Shown: piece after piece, positions 1 through 5,923 of the stretch
How positions within the stretch are numbered: the first letter of the stretch is position 1
How the letters are laid out: each line of letters begins with the position of its first letter
Assembly: GCA_948468325.1 (NCBI GenBank)
Contig: CAOKHR010000156.1
Span: forward strand, 1 to 6,057
Reading direction: 5' to 3'
DNA from: an uncultured Lachnospiraceae bacterium
GTDB lineage: Bacteria > Bacillota > Clostridia > Lachnospirales > Lachnospiraceae
Length of the DNA: 6,057 bases
Position numbers and translations under genes: made by a program
Notes under the pieces: generated by a model
What the model was told of the DNA's origin: nothing
Databases searched by the model: none
The model's input: only the letters and a program-made list of their open reading frames with translations

Positions 1-1160
1 AGCCGAGAAAGCAGCTCTTCATATGTACTGTTTTTGTTTTTTGCTTTCTGTTCCGCCGCTGCGGCAGATACTATGGCCGCTGCCACAGACGTCCCCTCCT
101 GCTTTACCTTTTTGCCGTTTCGTCCCAAAACTTCTATTGTGCCATATGCGCAATAGTCAACTGCCGCTCCGTAATTAGAATAGTCTGCAATCACTTCATG
201 TTCCGTTACAGCAGATACTGCAACAGCTTCTTCAATATCCGCCGGTGAAAAATCACACACATTGCCTTTTGCGTTTCCCGCAGATACTACAACAATGATT
301 CCTGCCTGCTTTGCTGCACAAACCGCTTCCCGGATTATCTGTGAAGCAGACGGCTTATATGCACTCATGCTGATGTTGATAATATCTGCATGATGTTCTA
401 TGGCGTAACAGATACCCATATAAAGCTCCAGGGAAGAGGTACATCCGCTTTTATCCGCTGTTTTTACCGGCATTACAAATACATTATCCGGTGTATGCTC
501 AAGGATGATATTCGCCATCGCTGTCCCGTGCCCGTTTTCATCCTGAACTGTTTGCGAAGCCGTAAGATCAACAGCAGATACAATCCTTTTTTCGCCGTAA
601 CAATTTATATCATAACCTGTATCAAGTACTGCTACGCAAATATTTCTTTCTCCGGACATCTTTTCTGCATGCTTTGACGCAGAAGAAATATTATTTTCAT
701 TTCCGGAAGCATTTTCCCTATTCTCTTTTGCAGCCGTATCATAAGAAATATCTGCATCTACAATTAAATCCGGATTTTTCTTTAATCCCTGATATGCTGC
801 TTTTGTCTCTGCCTCGGAAGCATAGTCCAAAACATACATGTTGTTATAGCCGCAAATCATACTCTCTGCTCCCACAGAATCAAATTCGCCATCACTGATT
901 ACAAGCAGACGCTTCTTCTGCCAGGGATTGTCCGCAGGCAGTACTTCCATATGATTTTCTGCCGTATCTATAACAGCTGCTTCAGCAAATGAATCCAGAT
1001 CTGACACCTCTATCACTGCCACAGGATCTTCTGTTTTCTGGGTCGGCATATCTTCTTTCCGCATTTTTATCTCCGCCGCACCTTCTGCATATTCCGTTAC
1101 CGGCAAAGATATTATGCATATGGAAAAAAATAATAACCATGCCGTTATTTTTTTCTTCAA
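1..1160 (-). CDS. Secreted subtilisin-family (S8) serine protease, C-terminus cut by window edge
   Basis: The 386 residues visible encode an exported subtilase. Residues 1-25 form a signal peptide (KKK followed by a hydrophobic core, probable cleavage near TEYA/EG). Residues about 83-140 resemble an I9-type inhibitory propeptide. The catalytic domain follows: Asp180 in AVLDTGYD, His211 in ENGHGTAMA, oxyanion-hole Asn296 in VSAGNAKG and Ser358 in EGTSVAAAIV. All four residues are present, so an active protease is expected; the Pro normally found after GTSMA-x is Ala here. The start is the TTG at 1158-1160, seven bases after a perfect AGGAGG; no in-frame ATG fits the signal peptide. It is the last visible gene of the pilus-like operon, 19 bases after the InlB-domain gene. 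The substrate is unknown; a pilin or surface subunit of the same operon is an inference. The C-terminus lies beyond base 1. Confidence 0.93.
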   Translation of the reverse strand, partial: MKKKITAWLLFFSICIISLPVTEYAEGAAEIKMRKEDMPTQKTEDPVAVIEVSDLDSFAEAAVIDTAENHMEVLPADNPWQKKRLLVISDGEFDSVGAESMICGYNNMYVLDYASEAETKAAYQGLKKNPDLIVDADISYDTAAKENRENASGNENNISSASKHAEKMSGERNICVAVLDTGYDINCYGEKRIVSAVDLTASQTVQDENGHGTAMANIILEHTPDNVFVMPVKTADKSGCTSSLELYMGICYAIEHHADIINISMSAYKPSASQIIREAVCAAKQAGIIVVVSAGNAKGNVCDFSPADIEEAVAVSAVTEHEVIADYSNYGAAVDYCAYGTIEVLGRNGKKVKQEGTSVAAAIVSAAAAEQKAKNKNSTYEELLSR

Positions 1161-1167
1161 ATTTTTT

Positions 1168-1173
1168 CCTCCT
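1168..1173 (-). promoter_or_regulatory. Ribosome binding site deciding the TTG start of the protease
   Basis: A perfect AGGAGG (minus strand) lies seven bases before the TTG at 1160. It sits downstream of the ATG at 1177-1179, so that ATG cannot be using it. This picks the TTG frame, which gives a signal peptide and an intact protease. Confidence 0.85.
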
Positions 1174-1179
1174 ACTCAT

Positions 1180-1830
1180 TTATTTTTCAAATACCGCAAT
1201 CAGTTTTGTATTTTCCGACACCTGATACGGCGTTCCGTTTGCGGCAAGAACCGTCCTGCTGCCGTCTGTGCCGGTTACATTTATTCCTTTAGCTTCTCCT
1301 GTGCTTCCTGTTACAAACCGCCAGCAGCGGAATGCCGCTCCCTCTTTTTTCGGCGGAGCCGGAACGGTGCACACAGAATTTTTCGGCAGGCAGTATTCTT
1401 TATACACCTCGTCCGCCACATAAAAACTTACTGTTTTCATCTCTGACTCCTCTTCTTTTGTCTGATCGAAAATTACGGTCCGGACTTTCGATACACTGCC
1501 TTTCTTTCCGTTAGGATGCCTGTATTTCTCTGTGATTTCTACTGACAGAATTCCCAAATCATAATCTGCATCCAGAATCGATACTGTGAGATCCGATTCG
1601 CTGTTTGTCTGAATTAACAGCGCTTTTAAGAAATCCGCTATAAAAGCTTCATTTTCTTTGATTGAATAATTATTTTCACTCATCACGTGTTCCAAAGTAG
1701 AATCAATTGCCTGCGAAAGCGCGGTATCTGTCTCTTCTTTTCTTACATTTCTGCCATAAAGCGTAAGCATTGCCACAAATATAAAAACACCTGAAAATCC
1801 GCAGGCAATTCCAAATGCAATCTTTTTCAT
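1180..1830 (-). CDS. Membrane-anchored pseudopilin-like protein with C-terminal InlB-type repeat domain
   Basis: A 216-residue protein. Residues 1-4 are basic (MKKI) and residues 5-24 form one hydrophobic span, followed by an outward-facing region with a helical stretch (about 35-72) and a strand-rich part (80-122, with LGILSVEITEKY). Such an N-terminal anchor followed by a mixed domain is usual for TadE-like minor pilins of clostridial Tad-like loci. Residues about 133-215 match the layout of the InlB B-repeat / Listeria-Bacteroides repeat: VSFYVADEVYKEY, then PAPPKKEGAAFRCW, then YQVSENTKLIAVFE. That domain is known from surface adhesins and internalin-type proteins. The ATG at 1828-1830 has AAAGGA five bases upstream, the weakest ribosome site of the operon. 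It starts 11 bases after the preceding gene. A role as an adhesive or tip subunit is inferred; no enzymatic motif is seen. Confidence 0.85.
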   Translation of the reverse strand: MKKIAFGIACGFSGVFIFVAMLTLYGRNVRKEETDTALSQAIDSTLEHVMSENNYSIKENEAFIADFLKALLIQTNSESDLTVSILDADYDLGILSVEITEKYRHPNGKKGSVSKVRTVIFDQTKEEESEMKTVSFYVADEVYKEYCLPKNSVCTVPAPPKKEGAAFRCWRFVTGSTGEAKGINVTGTDGSRTVLAANGTPYQVSENTKLIAVFEK

Positions 1831-1841
1831 TTTTGTCCTTT

Positions 1842-2354
1842 CTAACTGCCCGATACAGGAATTTTATACTGCCTGTACGTTTCTCTTTTTTCGTCATCCT
1901 CTGCCTTCACTCTTAACGTATATATGCCGGATACCGGAAAAAGAAAATGCGCCGTATCATGCGTGTATTTTTTATTTTTCCTGTCTTCTTCTGTTTTATA
2001 CAGTATGCTTGCGCCGGAAGCATTCAAAATATCCGTTATCTCCACTGCTACAGGGTTCCCGTCTGCATCTTCTGCCAGAAACATCGCGCCTATATCCGCT
2101 TCTTTTCCCACGGTTACTTTTGTATAAGAATATCTAATCTCCGGCTTGCTCCTCGCAAGAACTGCTTCTACTGCTTCTGCATCCATGTAATCTGCAATAT
2201 CGGTATCTGTCCTGTCACCCATCGCTTTTTTATAAGCAATCCGGACAAACCCTGTATCCCCGCCTGCACGAATGCCAAAAATAATTCCCAATACAAGAAC
2301 AGAAATCACGCAGCCAATGATGATTCTGCCATGCTGTTTCATTAAAATTAACAT
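1842..2354 (-). CDS. Single-span membrane-anchored protein with Ig-like extracellular domain
   Basis: A 170-residue protein of no recognised named family. Residues 10-28 (IIIGCVISVLVLGIIFGI) form one transmembrane or uncleaved signal-anchor segment, preceded by Lys/His/Arg, so the rest should face outward. Residues 38-70 are charged and probably helical. Residues about 75-166 alternate strands in the manner of an Ig-like beta sandwich, ending with FPVSGIYTLRVKAEDDEK and YKIPV, the F/G-strand pattern common in bacterial Ig-like domains. The ATG at 2352-2354 has AGGAGG only four bases upstream, overlapping the stop codon of the preceding gene; the next in-frame ATG (Met5) would leave a 16-base gap, so the first is chosen. 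The context suggests a minor structural or assembly subunit of the pilus-like machine. Function is not established. Confidence 0.85.
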   Translation of the reverse strand: MLILMKQHGRIIIGCVISVLVLGIIFGIRAGGDTGFVRIAYKKAMGDRTDTDIADYMDAEAVEAVLARSKPEIRYSYTKVTVGKEADIGAMFLAEDADGNPVAVEITDILNASGASILYKTEEDRKNKKYTHDTAHFLFPVSGIYTLRVKAEDDEKRETYRQYKIPVSGS

Positions 2355-2358
2355 TGTG

Positions 2359-2364
2359 CCTCCT
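2359..2364 (-). promoter_or_regulatory. Ribosome binding site overlapping upstream stop codon
   Basis: AGGAGG on the minus strand begins on the last base of the TAA stop (2364-2366) of the 49-residue gene and lies four bases before the ATG at 2354. The close coupling suggests that translation of the two genes is linked. Confidence 0.7.
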
Positions 2365-2513
2365 TAACATGCTGCTTCCAGTATATAGGTTAGATATTCT
2401 CTTAATACGCCTGCATTCGTTCCGCCCAGTAAAAGCATCATAGTACCGATGATAAAAATAGCAGCTCCGATACTTATGAGCAGTTCTCCACTCTGATTTA
2501 CTACTTCATCCAT
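2364..2513 (-). CDS. Small single-span membrane protein (49 residues), mini-pilin-like
   Basis: A short gene reading MDEVVNQSGELL..., with one hydrophobic span (about residues 11-31) and a short polar tail ending LEAAC. Support comes from AGGAGG (2520-2525) six bases before the ATG, tight packing between neighbours (15 and 9 bases), and sequence similarity in layout to the 60-residue protein that heads the operon: both begin MDE, have Q-x-G at residues 7-9, Ala17, and a Gly at residue 23. Flp-type major pilins are similarly short, with one span near the N-terminus, but their G/xxxxEY processing site is not present here. It could be a pilin-like subunit or a small assembly factor. The terminal Cys is unusual and could crosslink. 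Confidence 0.8.
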   Translation of the reverse strand: MDEVVNQSGELLISIGAAIFIIGTMMLLLGGTNAGVLREYLTYILEAAC

Positions 2514-2519
2514 CTTTTG

Positions 2520-2525
2520 CCTCCT
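2520..2525 (-). promoter_or_regulatory. Ribosome binding site of the 49-residue gene
   Basis: A perfect AGGAGG on the minus strand, six bases before the ATG at 2511-2513. It supports this short frame as a real gene. Confidence 0.75.
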
Positions 2526-2528
2526 TTT

Positions 2529-2639
2529 CTAAAACGCCGTAAACGCACTGATTGTAACTGTCATCAGTCCCAGTATCATAAGAGCAAGCACCACATACAA
2601 AACAGCTTCTCCGTAATCTTCAAACAATCCGTCATTCAT
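2529..2639 (-). CDS. Very small single-span membrane protein (36 residues), mini-pilin-like
   Basis: A 36-residue frame, MNDGLFEDYGEAVLY..., with an acidic N-terminus and one hydrophobic span (about 13-31) running almost to the C-terminus (SAFTAF). It is below the usual gene-calling size, but AGGAGG (2647-2652) lies seven bases before the ATG and it fits exactly between its neighbours with gaps of 18 and 15 bases. The segment DYGEA followed by a long hydrophobic helix recalls Flp pilins, and the spacing from Gly10 to Gly24 equals the Gly9-to-Gly23 spacing in the 60- and 49-residue proteins. No exact G/xxxxEY cleavage site is seen. It is likely a third member of the same small-subunit set; the function is inferred from context only. 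Confidence 0.75.
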   Translation of the reverse strand: MNDGLFEDYGEAVLYVVLALMILGLMTVTISAFTAF

Positions 2640-2646
2640 CTATATT

Positions 2647-2652
2647 CCTCCT
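2647..2652 (-). promoter_or_regulatory. Ribosome binding site of the 36-residue gene
   Basis: A perfect AGGAGG on the minus strand, seven bases upstream of the ATG at 2637-2639. It is the main evidence that this very short frame is translated. Confidence 0.75.
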
Positions 2653-2657
2653 GTTAT

Positions 2658-3032
2658 CTATCTTGCAAAACCCCGCAGGCAATTTGCTGTTTCTACTCCG
2701 AGAAACGGCAGCCTGCTTTTATAAACAACTGTCACATACGCCGCCGCCACATCTGCCCTGGCAGCAGCCGGACGGCTGTTTGTATAAGTACTGTGCGAGC
2801 CGTCTTTTAGAGATACATCTATTTTTACTTCGTAATTATTCTCTGCTCCCGTCAAAATACATGCATTCATAACGGAAGGCGAGAAGTTGCTGTTTTGAAG
2901 TTCTTCAATTACATCCTGTTTATAACTTGTTGCTTTGTTTACATCTGTTTGATAATTAATAATCCCGATGCCGAGAAATACTACCAGCGTAACAAAAAAC
3001 ACACCCATAAATGATTTTATAATTAACGGCAT
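2658..3032 (-). CDS. TadE/pseudopilin-like membrane-anchored protein
   Basis: A 124-residue protein with one N-terminal hydrophobic span (about residues 8-26, MGVFFVTLVVFLGIGII), then a short helix (30-48) and a strand-rich domain ending YVTVVYKSRLPFLGVETAN and GFAR. One anchor plus a small outward domain, directly after the T2SSF platform gene, is the position and architecture of TadE-like minor pilins; clostridial DUF4320 proteins have a similar outline, but I cannot confirm membership. The ATG at 3030-3032 has AGGAGG (3040-3045) seven bases upstream and starts 16 bases after the platform gene. There is no canonical prepilin Glu5 motif. Cys58 and Cys118 could form a disulfide. It probably takes part in pilus or pseudopilus assembly at the membrane. 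Confidence 0.8.
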   Translation of the reverse strand: MPLIIKSFMGVFFVTLVVFLGIGIINYQTDVNKATSYKQDVIEELQNSNFSPSVMNACILTGAENNYEVKIDVSLKDGSHSTYTNSRPAAARADVAAAYVTVVYKSRLPFLGVETANCLRGFAR

Positions 3033-3048
3033 ATTTATCCCTCCTGAA

Positions 3049-4548
3049 CTAATATAAACTCATTGACATAAATGCAATGGTAACTAACGTCATATCTACA
3101 AGCAGCTTTCCTCCTCCAATAATAGAAGGAAACAGAAACTGCCAGTACAATGCGGCCAGACGGTTCTCATTGGCCACGCTTTCGCTCTGACTGAGCAGAG
3201 CCGTATTTTTTGATAAAATTTCATCGATCTGCATATCTGCATCTCCGCCCCGTCCGGATGAAATGGAATAAAGCATTCCCATTGCCGACTGAATTTCCAG
3301 AATATCAAACTCTCTCATAAAATTCATATACGGCTCATTCGATTCCGGATCTTTTAGAATCTGCATCTGCATTTCATTTAAACTGTCTGTCAGTATTGCC
3401 GGCGCTTCCTCAATAGAATTTACAACTGCAGCATTTACATTTTCAGACACCTGAAGCAGCAGCGAAATTTCCATCAGCCATTGCGGAAATGCCTTTGCAA
3501 TTTCTTCACCGCACCGCTTTTTTGCCAGTTTATAACCGATCTTATGCTGATTAAGCATAAAAAAGAAAATCGGAATGCATATGACTGCCGGATATGTCCA
3601 TTTAGCCAGGAAAAACAAAATTCCAAAACCTGCCGGAACTGCGGCCCAGATCAGGCTTTTTCTTTTTTCATGCGCAAAATTATAATCCTTCACCTTATGG
3701 TAAAGTTTTTTCTGCTCTTCTTCTGTCAGCGCCGACTCATTGTGCAGCCAGTTAATGGATGCCATACTGTCTGCCTTAATATAAGTCCTCATAGAAATAA
3801 GTATCATAATAACCGTACCGATTTTATATATTTCAGAAGTCATAATATTTACAGCCGGAGCAAATTTCGTAATAATAAGCGGCGTAAAAAGACATACAAC
3901 AGAAACCAGCACAAGTGCGATATTTACCATACGCTGCCTGTTTTTGCATTCTTTCTGAAATTTGCACGTCTCTGTTTCCCAGACAGCCCGGCTTGACAAA
4001 AGGATTTTAACGGAAGATTCATAATCACCTCCGATTCTCTCTGTCTTTAGCATCAGAGCATGGGCATCTTTTAGTCTCTGGCATTTGTACTTCTGCTCAA
4101 TAATTTTTAACCCTTCATCCAAAGCATTTTCCCCGGAGTAATCATGCAGGATAAATTCGACTGCCTGATTAATTGTTTCCCGCATCGGAGAATCCCCTGG
4201 AATGATTTTTTCTGCATCCTGCAGTGCCGTAATAATTTTTGGTATTTTTTTAAAAGAATACAAAACCTGTTCAATATAAATATTTACATCGGAAAACCGT
4301 TTCTGCTCGTACATATTCTTATAGCTGTTAATGATAACCCGCGGCATCATTGCCATGCCGCACACGGCAACGATGCATACTTCAACCGGACCAAGCTGAA
4401 AAACAAATCCTCCGGCTGCAGATATTACAGTTATAATCAGATAAATCAGCATTGTATTTTTTACATTATAGGTATACCCATATTTTTCTATTGCCGCAGA
4501 TACATTCCCCGGATTTAAGTAATATAAAAACGATTTTTTTCTTTTCAA
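3049..4548 (-). CDS. Tad-like platform protein with two tandem T2SSF (TadB/TadC-type) units
   Basis: A 499-residue polytopic membrane protein, the inner-membrane platform on which the secretion ATPase acts. The layout repeats: spans at about 33-50 and 56-75, a cytoplasmic helical T2SSF domain at about 83-205 (FSDVNIYIEQVL..., LKTERIGGDYESSV), spans at about 207-226 and 241-256, two more spans at about 298-315 and 318-333, a second T2SSF-like domain at about 345-465 (EEIAKAFPQWLMEISLLLQV..., ANENRLAALYWQF), and a C-terminal hydrophobic region at about 468-497. TadB and TadC are normally two separate proteins, each with one such unit; here both are in one uninterrupted frame. The start is TTG at 4546-4548 with AGGAGG seven bases upstream. 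It lies 13 bases downstream of the ATPase gene, its expected partner. Family assignment is strong, and orthology of each half to TadB or TadC is inferred. Confidence 0.88.
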   Translation of the reverse strand: MKRKKSFLYYLNPGNVSAAIEKYGYTYNVKNTMLIYLIITVISAAGGFVFQLGPVEVCIVAVCGMAMMPRVIINSYKNMYEQKRFSDVNIYIEQVLYSFKKIPKIITALQDAEKIIPGDSPMRETINQAVEFILHDYSGENALDEGLKIIEQKYKCQRLKDAHALMLKTERIGGDYESSVKILLSSRAVWETETCKFQKECKNRQRMVNIALVLVSVVCLFTPLIITKFAPAVNIMTSEIYKIGTVIMILISMRTYIKADSMASINWLHNESALTEEEQKKLYHKVKDYNFAHEKRKSLIWAAVPAGFGILFFLAKWTYPAVICIPIFFFMLNQHKIGYKLAKKRCGEEIAKAFPQWLMEISLLLQVSENVNAAVVNSIEEAPAILTDSLNEMQMQILKDPESNEPYMNFMREFDILEIQSAMGMLYSISSGRGGDADMQIDEILSKNTALLSQSESVANENRLAALYWQFLFPSIIGGGKLLVDMTLVTIAFMSMSLY

Positions 4549-4555
4549 CTGTTAT

Positions 4556-4561
4556 CCTCCT
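4556..4561 (-). promoter_or_regulatory. Ribosome binding site deciding the TTG start of the platform gene
   Basis: AGGAGG on the minus strand lies directly after the ATPase stop codon (4562-4564) and seven bases before the TTG at 4548. Its ideal spacing supports TTG over any later ATG, the first of which is at residue 33, inside the first membrane span. Confidence 0.8.
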
Positions 4562-5674
4562 TTAAACCATACGCTTCGGATAATTTGTCAACGTATACGT
4601 ATGCGCATACGGATCCATAATACCGGCTCGCTTCATTCTTTTATCAATGGATTCCGGCAGCAAAGCACCGGTAAATTTCCCTTCATCTACCAGCAGATAT
4701 ACCATGTTTTTCTCTTTTTCACGGTCAAAAAAACACATCTGGTCAATGTACCGCTTACTTTTTCCATCCGGCATTTCTTTTACACGCAGCAAGATACCGA
4801 TGTCGATAAAATCATAAATATCATTAATCATGCGGTCAGCATCTATGGAATTTTGTATCATATTCATAAATCTGTCCGGAATCTTTAATACATTATCCGT
4901 ATGTATTGTAGTAATCCCTTTGATGCCTGTTGACCAGCATTCCAAAAGAGACTTCGCCTCTTTCGATCTGGCTTCTGAAAGCATAATCCAGGAAGGATTT
5001 AACCGCAGGCACGTTTTAATTGCATTTGTATAATTCATTGTAGTGACATTACTTCTCTCACCGTTTTCTGATTTATCCTTTTTCACCTTAATCGCAATAC
5101 AATCATTGCCGGGGTTGAGCTTTGCATAATGCCATTCCGGATTGTCCTCAATTGTTATAACCTTATCCTGCGGCCGGATATAGCCGGACAAAAATTTTGC
5201 AAATTCCGTTTTCCCCACTCCCGTGTCACCGCATATTACAAAGTTCATCTTCGTAAACACACAATTAATCAGAAGCGTCAGAATTTTTTCTTCGCAATAT
5301 CCCTGGCGAATCAGCTCTTTCGCGTCATATCTCGGCACTGCCGGCGCTTTCCGGATACAAAATGCCCGTCCGGTACTTGTAACCGCCTCATGCACGGCAG
5401 TAATGCGAAGTTCTTCGGATTCTGCTTCTAAAATAGGATTTGCCGGATTAAACTGCTGTTCCACCGCCATACTGACTTTATTGATAAAAACTGCCATGAA
5501 CTTAGGCGTAATCAACGATGCATCTGCTTTTCTTTTTACTTTATGAATATCAGTCAGCCACAAATCTGTCCCGTTGAAATCCACATCCGTAATCGTATCA
5601 TCTAAAATAAAAGGCAGCAGCGGACCAAAACTTTCATCGTCCAGCAAAACAGATCTGTTTTTCATTTCATCCAT
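4562..5674 (-). CDS. CpaF/TadA-family secretion ATPase (VirB11/PilT-like superfamily)
   Basis: A 370-residue cytoplasmic ATPase that powers assembly of a Tad-type pilus or secretion system. Residues 1-110 form the N-terminal domain with the typical ITDVDFNGTDLWLT. The ATPase core has Walker A GDTGVGKT at 149-156, an Asp-box ITIEDNPE at 173-180, the LRLNPSWIMLSEAR Walker B region at 223-236, and a His-box GITTIHTDN at 253-261. The usual CpaF/TadA Walker B reads LRxxPDRIIVGEVR; here the Gly before the conserved Glu234 is Ser, but the Glu is kept. Length is slightly short for CpaF (often 400 or more) because the N-terminal extension is missing. The ATG at 5672-5674 has GGAGG (5681-5685) six bases upstream, 20 bases after the 60-residue gene. 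The next gene encodes its membrane platform partner. I give no symbol, since tadA and cpaF cannot be told apart here. Confidence 0.93.
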   Translation of the reverse strand: MDEMKNRSVLLDDESFGPLLPFILDDTITDVDFNGTDLWLTDIHKVKRKADASLITPKFMAVFINKVSMAVEQQFNPANPILEAESEELRITAVHEAVTSTGRAFCIRKAPAVPRYDAKELIRQGYCEEKILTLLINCVFTKMNFVICGDTGVGKTEFAKFLSGYIRPQDKVITIEDNPEWHYAKLNPGNDCIAIKVKKDKSENGERSNVTTMNYTNAIKTCLRLNPSWIMLSEARSKEAKSLLECWSTGIKGITTIHTDNVLKIPDRFMNMIQNSIDADRMINDIYDFIDIGILLRVKEMPDGKSKRYIDQMCFFDREKEKNMVYLLVDEGKFTGALLPESIDKRMKRAGIMDPYAHTYTLTNYPKRMV

Positions 5675-5694
5675 AATGCTCCTCCGTTACAGCC

Positions 5695-5877
5695 TTACGG
5701 CGTACCCGGAATGACACCGCCCGCACTGCTGTAAAAATTGTTAATCAAATCGGAAAATGCCTTATATACAATGCTGTTTGTATCACTGCCAATGACTAAT
5801 GTAATAATTCCAATCACTGCAATAATTGCCATTACCGTAATGATTGTCGATCCATATTGTTTAAAAATTTCATCCAT
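5695..5877 (-). CDS. Small single-span membrane protein (60 residues), candidate major pilin-like subunit
   Basis: The first gene of the operon. It reads MDEIFKQYGSTIITV..., with one hydrophobic span (about residues 11-29), a Ser/Asn/Phe-containing amphipathic stretch (34-50) and a Gly/Pro-rich tail SAGGVIPGTP. Size, single N-terminal span and place just upstream of the CpaF-type ATPase match a Flp-like major pilin, which in Tad loci usually heads the operon. However, the Flp cleavage signature G/xxxxEY is not seen; the nearest candidate is QYG9/STII, lacking Glu5. AAGGAG (5887-5892) lies nine bases before the ATG at 5875-5877. It shares its layout with the 49- and 36-residue proteins downstream. 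Assignment as a pilin is inferred from context; a small membrane regulator is an alternative. Confidence 0.82.
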   Translation of the reverse strand: MDEIFKQYGSTIITVMAIIAVIGIITLVIGSDTNSIVYKAFSDLINNFYSSAGGVIPGTP

Positions 5878-5919
5878 ATTATTTTTCTCCTTTTCTGCTA
5901 CTGTAAGTTACGCCCTGTC
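5878..5919 (-). promoter_or_regulatory. Leader directly upstream of the operon
   Basis: The 42 bases between the first gene and the tandem array hold the ribosome binding site AAGGAG (5887-5892) and a short region that resembles a diverged end of the 55-bp repeat (5903-5919). No -10/-35 pair with normal spacing could be assigned on the minus strand, so the promoter is likely within or upstream of the array. Confidence 0.45.
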
Positions 5920-5923
5920 GGGC
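5912..5923. repeat. Short perfect hairpin at the operon-proximal edge of the array
   Basis: GCCC-TGTC-GGGC can fold into a four-pair stem with a four-base loop. It occupies the position of the CCCT-AA-AGGG inverted repeat found at the other unit boundaries, so the hairpin is kept although loop and outer bases differ. No T-run follows on the minus strand, so it is not a standard intrinsic terminator. Confidence 0.6.

Noticed and set aside
390..898. Two overlapping plus-strand frames
   Set aside because: Both are antisense to the protease catalytic domain, which has clear motifs on the minus strand.
982..1179. A 65-residue minus-strand frame starting at the ATG at 1177-1179, overlapping the protease start
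   Set aside because: It lies out of frame with the protease, the ribosome site is inside it rather than before it, and its Arg/Cys-rich product looks random. The TTG frame gives a signal peptide and full catalytic motifs.
3481..3996. A 171-residue plus-strand frame
   Set aside because: It lies wholly antisense to the platform gene, has a composition rich in Cys, His and Phe without domains, and has no convincing ribosome site.
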